Shown here piece by piece: positions 35,894 through 44,910 of a stretch of DNA of 64,000 nt. Made by a program: the position numbers and the translations under genes. The notes under the pieces are model-generated. The model was not told the DNA's origin. It saw only the letters and a list, made by a program, of their open reading frames with translations, and ran no database searches. The DNA is taken from the NCBI RefSeq assembly GCF_010731715.1, contig NZ_AP022587.1, positions 496,001 to 560,000 on the forward strand. The letters are read 5' to 3'. Each line of letters opens with the position of its first letter. Position 1 is the stretch's first letter. The stretch comes from Mycobacterium stomatepiae (GTDB lineage Bacteria > Actinomycetota > Actinomycetes > Mycobacteriales > Mycobacteriaceae).

Positions 35894-37264
35894 ATGAATG
35901 TTTTGAAAACTCGAACCGGAGCCAATGCGCGGGACACGCTGGAGTCGTTTGGCTACCAACAAGAGTTGCACCGCTCAGTCGCCACGGTCGACCTGGTGGT
36001 GTACGGGTTGGTTTTCATGGTGCCCATTGCTCCGTGGGCGATTTTCGGCACCGTCTACAACAGTGCGTCGGGCATGGTTCCGCTCGTCTATGTCATCGGC
36101 TTGATGGCGATGGTGTTCACGGCCTTGGCCTACGCGCAGATGGCTAAGTCCTTCCCGCTCGCTGGTTCGGTGTTTTCCTACGTGGGTCGCGGAATCTCGC
36201 CTGCAGCAGGGTTTTTCGCTGGCTGGGCAATCTTGCTCGACTACCTGCTGATTCCGACGCTGCTCTATGTCTTTGCTGCCGAGTCGATGGTCGGCCTGTT
36301 CCCCAGCACACCGCGTTCGATGTGGGCGATGCTATTCGTGGTAGTGAACACCGTTATCAATCTGCTTGGAGTCAACTCCCTCAAGCAAGCCAATCGAGTC
36401 TTCCTCGCCGTCGAATTGCTCTTCGTCGTCATCTTTGTCGTCATCGCGGTCCGGGTGATCACCGGTCGCCGATTGCCGCACGTCGGTTGGAGCACCGCAC
36501 CCATCTGGAACTCTGGTGCGGTGAGCGCTCCCCTGATGGCGACCGCGCTATCGATCGCCGTGCTTAGTTTCCTGGGGTTCGACGGCATCTCCACACTGTC
36601 CGAGGAGTCAACCGGAAAGAAGAACCCGGCCGGTCGGGCCATGGTAGGCGCGCTGTTCCTCGTCACGTTTCTGTTCGTGATCCAGACGTGGCTGGCTTGT
36701 CTGTTGGCCGGCGGTCGGAAGTCATTTCCCGACGACGTGGCCGGAAACGCGTTCTTCGAATTGGTCCGGGAGGCAACCAATACCGGCTGGATGAACGCCT
36801 TCTTCGTGGTAAACGTAATCGCCATTGGATTTGCTAACGCCATGGCCGCACAGGCCGCGACCAGTCGGCTGCTGTTCTCCATGAGCAGGCATCGTCAATT
36901 GCCGCGTTATCTGTCCAAGGTCAGCTCGCGACAGGTCCCGATGGCTGCAACGCTGACGGTTAGCGCCGTCAGCTTGGTGCTGGTGCTGTTCTTTGTCGGC
37001 CAGATCGAACTCATCACCTCGATGGTTAACTTCGGCGCACTGTTCGGCTTCTGCCTGCTGCACGTCTCTGTGATCTGGTTCTACGTGGTGCGGAAGAAGT
37101 CTAGAAACTATCTGCTGCACCTGGTGGTGCCAGCCCTGGGATTCGTCATCATCGCCTATGTCTTGTTCAACGCTGGTTCATTGGCCAAGATCGGCGGGCT
37201 GGTATGGCTGGGCGTCGGTGTGGTGGTGTTCCTTGTCAATAAGGCGCGCGAGGTCAATGCGTAA
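35894..37264 (+). CDS. APC-superfamily amino acid permease
   Basis: 456 residues from ATG 35894; 12 membrane segments expected. The start is GYQQELHRSVATVDLVVYGL. Helix 1 follows (VFMVPIAPWAIFGTVYNSAS), then the family sequence YVGRGISPAAGFFAGWAILL and FLGFDGISTLSEESTGKKNP, the conserved loop before helix 7. The SMSRHRQLPRYLSKV loop lies near residue 335. Substrate cannot be fixed; the adjacent iminopeptidase remnant hints at amino acids or short peptides. Intact, despite the decayed neighbour. Confidence 0.88.
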   Translation: MNVLKTRTGANARDTLESFGYQQELHRSVATVDLVVYGLVFMVPIAPWAIFGTVYNSASGMVPLVYVIGLMAMVFTALAYAQMAKSFPLAGSVFSYVGRGISPAAGFFAGWAILLDYLLIPTLLYVFAAESMVGLFPSTPRSMWAMLFVVVNTVINLLGVNSLKQANRVFLAVELLFVVIFVVIAVRVITGRRLPHVGWSTAPIWNSGAVSAPLMATALSIAVLSFLGFDGISTLSEESTGKKNPAGRAMVGALFLVTFLFVIQTWLACLLAGGRKSFPDDVAGNAFFELVREATNTGWMNAFFVVNVIAIGFANAMAAQAATSRLLFSMSRHRQLPRYLSKVSSRQVPMAATLTVSAVSLVLVLFFVGQIELITSMVNFGALFGFCLLHVSVIWFYVVRKKSRNYLLHLVVPALGFVIIAYVLFNAGSLAKIGGLVWLGVGVVVFLVNKAREVNA

Positions 37265-37350
37265 TCCACCCTGAGTTGACTTCTGTTGGGTGAGAACGAG
37301 CTGGATGAATTCGGCGGAATCGACGGATTTACGATCTGCTGTTTGTGAAG

Positions 37351-38802
37351 TTAGGTGGTCCAGTAGTGCGCCGGCTCGGGCTCGCTCAGCATCTGGGTGA
37401 GAGTGGTCCGGTCGAATGGCCACAGATCGATGGACCCGTCGTCGGTGAGATACCAGGAATTGCAGCCGGCGTTCCAAACCGTCGGACCCATGGCGTCGGC
37501 AACCGCTGCGTTGAACTCGTCGGTGGCTTGCTGGGTGACTTCGACTTCGCTGACGTCGCCGTCGCGGAACTTGTTGAGCCACTTGACGATGTAGCGAGCG
37601 GTCAATTCCGCGGAGTACTGCAGCGGAATGGACCCGGTCGGTGAGTTTGGCCCGAGCACAGTGAACAGATTCGGGAATCCGGGGATTGCGGTCATCCGGT
37701 AGGCGCGGGGACCCTTCAACCAAGCGTCGTCGAGGGTGATCCCGTCGCGGCCGACGATCGACATCGGCCGCATGTAGTTGTGTGGGTGAAAGCCGGTGGC
37801 CAGCACGATGATGTCGACGTCGTGGTGCTCGCCGTCGCAAGTGCGGACGCCGGTGGGTGTGATCTCGGTGATTGGGTCGGTGACCAAGTGCGCATTGCGC
37901 GCCATGATGGCCCGGTAGTAGGTGCCCGATACGACTTGGCGCTTGCACAAAGGTTCATAGTCGGGGGTGAGCTGTGCGCGTAACTGCGGGTCGCGGATCT
38001 GAACACGAAGACTCGCGCGCGCATAGGCTTGCGCCAGGCTGCGCCGCCACGACGGCTTCGTCACGATGTCGGCGAGGATTCCCGACGCCCACTGCAACTG
38101 GGCATACGTGAGGTCCAGCAACCGCGGCCAGCGGCGCAACGCCCTGGTCAGCGACCGAGGTTGCTGCAGCCCCATCGGCGCCCACAAGATCCACTGCGCG
38201 GAGCGGGCAAAGTGGGTGAGCGATTCGGCCGCGGGCTGCAGTGCCGAAACTACTTGTACACCAGTCGAACCGGTGCCAATGACCGCAATCCGCCGGCCCG
38301 CGGTCGGCAAGTCGGGATCCCATCGTGCGGTGTGGACCAACGGTCCGGCAAAGGAGTCGCGACCCGGGATGTCGGGAATGTTCGGATGGTGCAGCACACC
38401 GGTTGCGCACACGACGAAGTCGGCCTCGAGGTCGTCCCCGCCAGCCGTGGCCACCGTCCAAGTACCGCCGTCGTAGTGAGCGGTGACGACCTCGGCGTTC
38501 AGTTGCAGATGCGCCTCCAGCCCGAATCGGTCGACGACGTCACGGTGATATCGCTGAATGTCCGCGCCCGCGGCCCACAGGTGGCTCCAGTCCGGTTTGG
38601 GAGCAAAACCGTACTGGTAGATCTGGGACGGCACATCGCAAGTGAGTCCGGGGTAACGGTTCCAATGCCAGACCCCGCCCACGTCGGAACCCTTCTCCAA
38701 GATGGTGAAGTTGGTGAACCCGGCTTGTTTGAAGGTATACGCGGCGGCGATACCGGCCATCCCGGCGCCAATGATGACGATCCTGGGGTCTCTGGTCGTC
38801 AC
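37351..38802 (-). CDS. Baeyer-Villiger-type flavin monooxygenase
   Basis: 483 residues. First Rossmann motif PRIVIIGAGMAGIAAAYTFK; DVGGVWHWNRYPGLTCDVPS; the Baeyer-Villiger signature FAGPLVHTARW (FxGxxxHxxxW); and a second Rossmann motif RIAVIGTGSTGVQVVSAL for NADPH. LATGFHPHNYMRPMSIVGRD also fits. Such enzymes insert oxygen into ketones or activate sulphur drugs (EthA/MymA group). It overlaps the patatin gene by 4 bases and is third in an SDR-patatin-monooxygenase operon, which suggests alcohol to ketone to ester to acid degradation. Substrate unknown. Confidence 0.92.
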   Translation of the reverse strand: MTTRDPRIVIIGAGMAGIAAAYTFKQAGFTNFTILEKGSDVGGVWHWNRYPGLTCDVPSQIYQYGFAPKPDWSHLWAAGADIQRYHRDVVDRFGLEAHLQLNAEVVTAHYDGGTWTVATAGGDDLEADFVVCATGVLHHPNIPDIPGRDSFAGPLVHTARWDPDLPTAGRRIAVIGTGSTGVQVVSALQPAAESLTHFARSAQWILWAPMGLQQPRSLTRALRRWPRLLDLTYAQLQWASGILADIVTKPSWRRSLAQAYARASLRVQIRDPQLRAQLTPDYEPLCKRQVVSGTYYRAIMARNAHLVTDPITEITPTGVRTCDGEHHDVDIIVLATGFHPHNYMRPMSIVGRDGITLDDAWLKGPRAYRMTAIPGFPNLFTVLGPNSPTGSIPLQYSAELTARYIVKWLNKFRDGDVSEVEVTQQATDEFNAAVADAMGPTVWNAGCNSWYLTDDGSIDLWPFDRTTLTQMLSEPEPAHYWTT

Positions 38803-39725
38803 ATGTCCTCGCTCTTGGCCAGCGCGCGTCGTATAGCAAGCGGCGCAGTGCGCATGGCAGATTCGAACGCTGCGCGCCGCCGACTACGTCGCATGAAGTG
38901 CGCGCCCAGACCCGCGAGGTCCGTGTGGTCGGGACTAATGACCACAACCTGGGTGCCGCGGCCCCGTACCGTGTCCACCTCGCGCTGCAGCCCGGCCGAC
39001 ATGGCGCGACGGAACAGATGGTACTCGAGAAATCCACCGACGCCGGAAGCTCGGCAACCATTCTCGGACGCCATCGGCACGATGACATAAATTACGTCGA
39101 CAGCATCGGGCTCGATCAGATCGACGGACGCGGTCGAGGCCGCCCCGCCGTCCACGAAGTGCCGCCCGCCGATTGTCACGGGCGGCATCCAGCCTGGGAT
39201 AGCCCACGACGCGCGTAGCGCCTGGCCGGCAGTGGCTTCCGGTGCGCTCGAAGTTCCGAACGAAACCCGTTCGCCGCGTTCGTAATCGAATGCCACCATC
39301 CAACTGTTGGGATGCAGCAGCCAGCCCGATGGCCCTGCAAAGTCATCGGCAAGCCGTTGCAACCAGCCGGTATCCCCGCGGCCCATCGGGGCGATACCGG
39401 TCGCCGCGGCCAGTCCGCGCTGCGTGCGCGGTAGGCGCCAATTGAGCGGTCTGGGTATTGGTATTGGCGGCAGGCTCGCGGGTGTTGCCGCGATGTGACG
39501 CTGAAGACGTTCGTCGCCGCTGACGCCACGCTGCATCTCGACCAAGTCGCTGATCGAGGCACCCCCGCCGAGCATGGTGACGATCTCGGCACCTGCTGAG
39601 GTGCCCTGCATAAGGTCGGCGTCGCGCGGATCGATGCCGGTCTGCTCTGCCAGCGCATGCAGCGCAGCAATGGCCTACGCGCCGCCGATCGTCCCACCGC
39701 AACCGATCACCACAGCTGTTCTCAC
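38799..39725 (-). pseudogene. Patatin-like phospholipase with an amber codon 17
   Basis: From GTG 39725 (overlapping the SDR stop as GTGA) the frame reads RTAVVIGCGGTIGGA, then TAG at 39677-39675, then AIAALHALAEQTGIDPRDAD and LMQGTSAGAEIVTMLGGGAS. A Trp codon (TGG) is expected where TAG stands. The nucleophile elbow is GTSAG and the catalytic Asp is in HFVDGGAAST, so the rest is complete to 38799. Initiation at ATG 39611 is possible, but the product would lack the oxyanion-hole glycines. The protein is probably a lipid acyl hydrolase acting on the ester formed by the neighbouring monooxygenase. It is disabled unless the stop is read through. Confidence 0.8.
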
Positions 39726-40567
39726 GACTGAGGCCCTGAATGCGATTGTTCCGCATGGTCTTTGGCCTGGCGGTCCAGGCGTTGCAGATACGCCGAGCGC
39801 CTACCAGCGTCGAGTTCGGTCAGGGCGCGACGGTCGGAGATGCGGGATCGGACCGCCTGCTCGACGAACTCGGGCACAAATGCGTCGACAAAGGACCACA
39901 TCGGAGCCACCCAGCCCGGCACCGAGGTGCGGTCGGCGCGGGTTCGCACCGTGCGCAGGATCGCGCGCGCGACGTCATCGGGATCGACTGTCGGCATTCC
40001 CCATCCAAGGCGAACACCCGAAGTCAATTCGGTGCGCACCGTCGATGGCAGTACCGCACACACTGTCACGCCGGTCCCGGTGTACTCCCGCCGGGCGGCC
40101 AACGACGCGCCCAGTGCGGCGAACTTGCTGGCGTTGTAGGTCACCATTCCAGGAATCGGGATCATTCCCGCCATCGAGGCAACATTGACCGCGTGTCCGG
40201 CGCCCTGATCAATCATCGCGGGGATGACTGCTTGCATACCATTGAGGATGCCTCGCACGTTGACGTCAAGCACGAGATCGGTAGTGGCTTCGGGTTCGAC
40301 CTCGAAGGCACCCAACGGCATCACCCCCGCGTTGTTGACGAGGATGTCGATACGCCCAGAGGTATCCAGGACCCGTGCGACCATTCGCTTCCACGACGAG
40401 CGATCAGTCACGTCGAGGTGGGAATCGGGGGTGTCGACATCACCGATCCACACCGTTGCGCCGCGCGCGGCGAAAAGTTCCGCCGTCATGGCGCCGATAC
40501 CGCGTGCCCCGCCCGTGACGATGACGACTGCCCCGTCGACCGAGCCTGATGCTCGGGATCTGCCCAT
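39722..40567 (-). CDS. Short-chain dehydrogenase/reductase
   Basis: 281 residues. Cofactor motif VVIVTGGARGIGAMTAELFA (TGxxxGIG), then the acid (GDVDTPDSHLDVTD), which favours NAD(H); the NNAG motif (ILVNNAGVMPLGAF); Ser of the triad in NVASMAGMIPIPG; and YNASK as the YxxxK motif. It is first in the SDR-patatin-monooxygenase operon, with 4-base overlaps at both joins. A TetR gene is divergent, with a perfect dyad between. It likely oxidises an alcohol to the ketone used by the monooxygenase. Confidence 0.92.
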   Translation of the reverse strand: MGRSRASGSVDGAVVIVTGGARGIGAMTAELFAARGATVWIGDVDTPDSHLDVTDRSSWKRMVARVLDTSGRIDILVNNAGVMPLGAFEVEPEATTDLVLDVNVRGILNGMQAVIPAMIDQGAGHAVNVASMAGMIPIPGMVTYNASKFAALGASLAARREYTGTGVTVCAVLPSTVRTELTSGVRLGWGMPTVDPDDVARAILRTVRTRADRTSVPGWVAPMWSFVDAFVPEFVEQAVRSRISDRRALTELDAGRRSAYLQRLDRQAKDHAEQSHSGPQS

Positions 40568-40587
40568 GAAGCCTCCACGCGTTTAAA

Positions 40588-40612
40588 ATTCAAATACCGA
40601 CAGTATTTGAAT
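40588..40612. promoter_or_regulatory. Perfect operator dyad between SDR operon and TetR gene
   Basis: ATTCAAATAC CGACA GTATTTGAAT has two perfect 10-base arms and a 5-base spacer. It lies 21 bp upstream of the SDR start and 53 bp upstream of the TetR start. It is the best-preserved operator in the window and very probably binds the divergent TetR protein. Confidence 0.8.
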
Positions 40613-40664
40613 ACCATGAGTTAAATCAATACTTCGGGTACGCCCCCCGAACTATCATCGGCGC

Positions 40665-41303
40665 ATGCCACGGCTGACCAGGGCGAAGCGCCAGGAACAG
40701 ACCCGAGCCGAGCTGCTCGAGGCGGCTAAACAGCGGTTTCTGGCCCATGGTTACGCGGCCACCAGCCTCGAGGACATCGCCGATGACGCCGGCTACTCCA
40801 AGGGAGCGGTGTACTCGAATTTCGGAAGTAAGCCCAACCTATGCCGGGAAGTGCTCGAGTCGATCCACCAAGAGAAGCTCACCGAAATGTCCGATCTCGC
40901 GAAGTCGGACACCGGGATATCCGAACGGGTCGACGCGCTCAACGCATGGCTGGAACGCACCGCGGGCGACGTGGGATGGACCATGCTGGAACTGGAATTC
41001 GCCGTGCTCTCCCGCCACAATTTCGAACTCACCCAAATGATCAGCGGACTACGCAACCAAGCCGCGCAAATGGTCGTCGGTGCACTGCGGTCCATGCTCA
41101 CCGGCCAAGGGCTGACCGAGGAGCAGCTGATGCTAAACGGGTCTGCCGACAGCCTCGACGATCTCGGCAATCTATTCCTCAGCGCCGGCATCGGGCTGGG
41201 CATTCAACGGGCAATCGACCCGTCACTGCCTGCCAGGCCGGTCACCGCCACCATTACGAGGATCATCAATTTGCTTGTCGCCGTGGGTAGCGGCGTCAAC
41301 TGA
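40665..41303 (+). CDS. TetR-family regulator of the SDR-patatin-monooxygenase operon
   Basis: 212 residues. The N-terminal domain is typical: RAELLEAAKQRFLAHGYAAT, then SLEDIADDAGYSKGAVYSNF with the GSK after it. The remaining helices form the ligand domain (DVGWTMLELEFAVLSRHNFE). Its position opposite the SDR gene and the perfect dyad at 40588-40612 argue for repression of that operon and of itself. Intact. Confidence 0.92.
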   Translation: MPRLTRAKRQEQTRAELLEAAKQRFLAHGYAATSLEDIADDAGYSKGAVYSNFGSKPNLCREVLESIHQEKLTEMSDLAKSDTGISERVDALNAWLERTAGDVGWTMLELEFAVLSRHNFELTQMISGLRNQAAQMVVGALRSMLTGQGLTEEQLMLNGSADSLDDLGNLFLSAGIGLGIQRAIDPSLPARPVTATITRIINLLVAVGSGVN

Positions 41304-41350
41304 ACCGCGATAAGGATTCCAGCCCGCGACACCGACGCTGGTTTTCCCGC

Positions 41351-41615
41351 CCGTGTCATATCTTGGATGTCCGAGACATGATGAATCGACACGGAGGGCA
41401 CCCGCTGGACGACGACGCAACGCTGTCGCCCGCGCACCCGCTCGAGTTCAATCGCGGCCTCGAGCAGCGGCAAATCCTCATTGCTGGATGCTATTTGGCT
41501 GGGTATTCTGCGTAACTTCAACGCCTCCAGCGACGCCACCGCGACGGGTTCCAATGCCGGCCGGCGTACCGTCGACAAAACCCGAGGGTTAATGGTGCTC
41601 GACGAAACGAAATAG
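41351..41615 (+). pseudogene. Collapsed second copy of the jetABC locus
   Basis: Bases 41351-41460 repeat the jetA 5' end at 29434-29545: the TATCTTGGA dyad, the start region, CGACACGGAGGGCAC and the coding start ([19 protein letters not shown]). At about 41463 the sequence jumps to jetC codons for [13 protein letters not shown]. After a small deletion it continues [20 protein letters not shown], then VDK, all in one jetC frame. It ends [11 protein letters not shown] and TAG 41613, which looks like a Walker B remnant (compare LMLDEAF). So about 5.6 kb of operon has shrunk to 265 bases by at least two or three internal deletions. Point differences show it is old. Confidence 0.8.
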
Positions 41616-41824
41616 CGCGAAGGGGATTGAGTCCCATGATAGCTGTCGAAGCTCGATTGCGTTGGATAGCAGTCATTTTCGGTCGCGACTAGTATTCCGA
41701 GCCCGATGCGGTGTTCCTCTATCGCACAGTTCTTTTCGAAACCTTTGCTCGCTCGTGCGGCCGGCCAGCCTAGTATTGCGTAGTCAGCGCAGACTATTCG
41801 ACTGAGCAAAGAGCCGAGCATCGA

Positions 41825-42637
41825 ATGAAGTTTCTTGCCCCGATTCTGTTGGCGGTCTGCGTGGCGGGTTCGTTGCTCACCGGAGGTCCAGTCGCGGTTG
41901 CGCGGGGCGACACCGGTGAGTCCTACCCGTTTTCGTGTGCCCGGACCTCATTGACGGCGGATTTCGTAAGCCGTGACGGGCTGCCGCAAAGTTCAGTTCC
42001 TCCGTCCGAGTGGTACCGCACGAATGCGGAGGGCCACTATGTGAATCAGGGTTGGGGACCAGCGGCGGACGCCCTCCCTCCGCCGGTCATCCCCCAAGAC
42101 GCCGGGTGTGATGCCGGCACCTGGAGGCGGGAAAGGATCCTTGCCGCGGCCATGCGCTATATATATGCACCCGACAATGCGCTGGGCCTGCAATACCGTC
42201 ACCATCACATCCCCGGCTGGGACCCGCCGGCCTCGACCCATGCCGGTGCCCCCGAGGAGAATCCAGACACCGACAGCCCGCATGGGTCGACCGCTTGGAG
42301 TTCCGGGCGGGGCCTGGATTGTTCCAATTTCACCGCGTGGGTTTACAACTACGGGCTGGGTATCAAGTTCAACGGCGATGTCCACCAGCAATACGACGGC
42401 AAGGCGGGTCCGATGGGCGATCGGATCCCCAAAGACGGTCCCTTCGCGCCCGGCGATCTGATTTATTTGCATCCCGACGGAAGCGAGAACGAAGCCTCGC
42501 ATGTGGTGATCTACATCGACGATCAACACATCATCGATAGCCGCGCCCACGCACAGAATGTGGTTGGGGTCCAAATTCGCAATCGGCAGGGCTGGTACCG
42601 GTCCGCTGTCCTTGGTGCATGGCGGCCGATCGCCTGA
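41825..42637 (+). CDS. Secreted NlpC/P60-like cysteine hydrolase
   Basis: 270 residues. Signal peptide (FLAPILLAVCVAGSLLTGGP). The region to about 150 has no clear domain and includes ILAAAMRYIYAPDNALGLQY. The catalytic Cys is in SSGRGLDCSNFTAWVYNYGL, and the His is in EASHVVIYIDDQHIIDS; GPFAPGDLIYLHPDG lies between them as in NlpC/P60 folds. Such enzymes cut peptidoglycan peptides. Monocistronic and intact. Confidence 0.85.
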   Translation: MKFLAPILLAVCVAGSLLTGGPVAVARGDTGESYPFSCARTSLTADFVSRDGLPQSSVPPSEWYRTNAEGHYVNQGWGPAADALPPPVIPQDAGCDAGTWRRERILAAAMRYIYAPDNALGLQYRHHHIPGWDPPASTHAGAPEENPDTDSPHGSTAWSSGRGLDCSNFTAWVYNYGLGIKFNGDVHQQYDGKAGPMGDRIPKDGPFAPGDLIYLHPDGSENEASHVVIYIDDQHIIDSRAHAQNVVGVQIRNRQGWYRSAVLGAWRPIA

Positions 42638-42646
42638 GCGCTCTCG

Positions 42647-43003
42647 TTAGGTGCAAAGAGAAGGGGCGTCGCACACGTTGCCGGGGCAATAGATGTTGTG
42701 TGCGGCGTTGACCATCGTTCCGACATCCGGCAACGTCACGCTCCTCTTGTCCAAATGAGCGTGCACCTCGTCGGCAATCTGTTGAGGCGTCCAACCCCAC
42801 ACGAGGTCGTAGCAGATGAGGTGTGCCTCCCCGATGAGCGCCTCTTCCGTCTGCGGCGGCCAGGTGAGGCCGACGGCGCGCAGCTGCGCGAGGTATGCGT
42901 CATCCTGTGCGGTGGTGGCAGTCGCTGGCGCCGCGCTACCAACCAGCGCGGCGCCGGCCACCATGGCGATTGCGAGTCTGGCGAGCCAGCGAGGTGAGGG
43001 CAT
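42647..43003 (-). CDS. Secreted DUF732 protein
   Basis: 118 residues from ATG 43003. Signal peptide (LARLAIAMVAGAALVGSAAP) cut near TATA. The DUF732 domain is DDAYLAQLRAVGLTWPPQTE, then LICYDLVWGWTPQQIADEVH. The two conserved Cys of the family are near LICYD and IYCPGNVCD. DUF732 proteins are small, exported, mycobacterium-specific and of unknown function. Its stop is 10 bp from the convergent NlpC/P60 stop. Confidence 0.88.
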   Translation of the reverse strand: MPSPRWLARLAIAMVAGAALVGSAAPATATTAQDDAYLAQLRAVGLTWPPQTEEALIGEAHLICYDLVWGWTPQQIADEVHAHLDKRSVTLPDVGTMVNAAHNIYCPGNVCDAPSLCT

Positions 43004-43403
43004 TCGATTCCCGTCTGTTCTCTTGGCGTTAGCAAGGGCGCCGGTGGCGGCAAAGCTGCACAGATAAGGAGAATAGCGAACGGCGGGCAACGCAGCGGCG
43101 CAAATGACAACGTGTCGAGTGCTCACCGCGCCAACCAGGGGCGGCCGATCCCGGGCTGCCAGGCCGACGCAGCTTGTCTTGACAACGTCGATAGCCAGCC
43201 AGGGAAATGGTCACTATGACCGGACGGCCGTACAGCGGGAGAGGTTATTCGCCCAATCCCGAATTCCTCACCCCGGTTGGTCATGACGGGGCATCGTCGC
43301 CGAGGAATACCGGCACGCCGGTCCTAGCCAACTCGGATCCACGCTTCGGGCAAACCATCCGCGAACACGGGTCCGCGACCCCGGAAAAGCACGTGGCTGT
43401 AGC
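43004..43403. other. Intergenic region without recognised features
   Basis: 400 bases between the divergent DUF732 and FKBP genes. Both promoters should lie here. I see no strong dyad and no gene. Confidence 0.35.
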
Positions 43404-43970
43404 GTGACGGCCGTGAACTTTCTCCGGGTGTACTCCTCGATCGTGTTCGCGGCCTGTGTCGCGGCAACCGTGCTGTTGCTCGCTGGAGCGGGCACCGCAA
43501 CCGCGGCGGGCTCGTGCCCAACGGCGGCAGCGCCGGCTGGTGGAACTCCTGATTGGACGCTGGCCGGGACCACCGGCAGCATCGCAGTCATCGGGCCCAC
43601 CGACACGACCGCCCCGCGCGTGACCGTGACGGCGCCGTTCAGTGTGAACCAGACCCAGGTGCACACCCTGCATGCCGGAGACGGACCGGTGGTCTCGCCC
43701 ACTGCCAAGGTTTCCGTCTGCTACATGGGCGTCAACGGGCGTGACGGTTCCGTGTTCGACAGCAGCTTCGACCGGGGCGCCCCGGTCGACTTCCCGCTCA
43801 CTGGAGTCGTGACCGGCTTCCAGAAGGCCATCGCCGGGCAGAAGGTCGGCTCGACCGTCGCCGTCGCGATGGTCCCGGCGGATGGCTACCCCGAGGGGCA
43901 GCCCAGCGCCGGAATCCGGCCGGGCGACTCGCTGATCTTCGCGATCAAAATCCTCAGCGCCGCGGGCTGA
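43404..43970 (+). CDS. Secreted FKBP-type peptidyl-prolyl isomerase
   Basis: 188 residues from GTG 43404 (a second GTG three codons on is possible). Signal peptide (IVFAACVAATVLLLAGAGTA). The FKBP fold begins HTLHAGDGPVVSPTAKVSVC and has GRDGSVFDSSFDRGAPVDFP, GVVTGFQKAIAGQKVGSTVA and DGYPEGQPSAGIRPGDSLIF. The catalytic pocket residues (Tyr, Asp, Phe and the VxxF loop) are in place, so it should fold exported proteins. Intact. Confidence 0.88.
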   Translation: MTAVNFLRVYSSIVFAACVAATVLLLAGAGTATAAGSCPTAAAPAGGTPDWTLAGTTGSIAVIGPTDTTAPRVTVTAPFSVNQTQVHTLHAGDGPVVSPTAKVSVCYMGVNGRDGSVFDSSFDRGAPVDFPLTGVVTGFQKAIAGQKVGSTVAVAMVPADGYPEGQPSAGIRPGDSLIFAIKILSAAG

Positions 43971-43977
43971 TCCGTCG

Positions 43978-44646
43978 CTATCGCGGGAACAGATACGCGA
44001 TCAGGCTGAGAACGAGCGCCGCGATCCCCGAAATTCCAGCGACGACGGTCCAGGTATCCCTGCGAGGGCGGCGGGCGAGGACGACCAATTTGGAAAATCC
44101 GCGCGTGGCGCGGGTGGAGCGCACGAACAGATACGAGCACAGTGCGATCAACAAGAACGCCGTGCGAAGAGACCAGTGCGCCATCGAGTGTCGGCCTGCG
44201 TGGAAAAAGAAGCCGGCAGCGAAAAACGTAGCTGCCCCGCCGAGCAGCGCAATCGGCAGCGAACGAAGCCAGTTGGCCGCAAGGTAGGTCAGCGAGCTGC
44301 GATCGGGCAAGCTGGCCCAGTACTGAACCAGCGACGATTGGCGCTGAAGCGACGTCTCCCCGACAGCCTCGACTATGTTGCGGTAGTAGCGGCTCAGCCA
44401 AATGGTCAAGGTCGAACCGTCGCCGTAGTGGAATTTTGCAAATACGGACTTAACGTCCTCGGCATCTTCGATCGGCTCGATCTCGTTGATATCGGTCGTC
44501 GACGCCTGGCTGCCGTCCGACCAAACCATCGTCACGATTCTGCAATTCGCCTCACGCGCAGCCGTCTCCAGCAAGTGTTTCAGTTCGGACGGGAGAATCG
44601 ACCCGCGTGTCAGCTCGATTTCCGACGGCTTATCTTGTTTGTTCAA
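43978..44646 (-). CDS. Unrecognised protein with two to four membrane segments
   Basis: 222 residues from TTG 44646, chosen because GGAAGG lies 7 bases before it; the frame is open 20 codons further. The first half is soluble (KPSEIELTRGSILPSELKHL, then IVTMVWSDGSQASTTDINEI) and looks like an acidic alpha/beta domain. Hydrophobic segments follow: SLPIALLGGAATFFAAGFFF, LRTAFLLIALCSYLFVRSTR and TWTVVAGISGIAALVLSLIA. No close family comes to mind. It ends 8 bp from the convergent FKBP stop. Composition is less GC-rich than its neighbours, which might mean recent gain. Confidence 0.65.
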   Translation of the reverse strand: MNKQDKPSEIELTRGSILPSELKHLLETAAREANCRIVTMVWSDGSQASTTDINEIEPIEDAEDVKSVFAKFHYGDGSTLTIWLSRYYRNIVEAVGETSLQRQSSLVQYWASLPDRSSLTYLAANWLRSLPIALLGGAATFFAAGFFFHAGRHSMAHWSLRTAFLLIALCSYLFVRSTRATRGFSKLVVLARRPRRDTWTVVAGISGIAALVLSLIAYLFPR

Positions 44647-44910
44647 GCCAGTGCCTTCCCGGTGGTGACCATCTGTCCCACTGCTCGGTAGTTCAGTCGG
44701 CCACAACCTCGACGGCTCTGTGACTGATGCTCATTTTTGTTGCCGGCGTGGAATTTTCACCACGACGCGTCGTCTACCAGTTGAAAGGCTGGAGCTTCTG
44801 GAAGGCGCGACCACCGAGTGCCGGCGTAACATCTGAAAAGAAGAGTTGTCAGTACGTCGTAAAGCCCTGTCGCGCAGTGGTATACGAATTCAGCACATAG
44901 TGTTGCGGCT

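Noticed and set aside
29461..41615. Interpreting the jet locus and its relic as ends of a mobile island
   Set aside because: No integrase, transposase, tRNA or attachment repeats were found, and the shared sequence is jet gene sequence rather than a boundary repeat.
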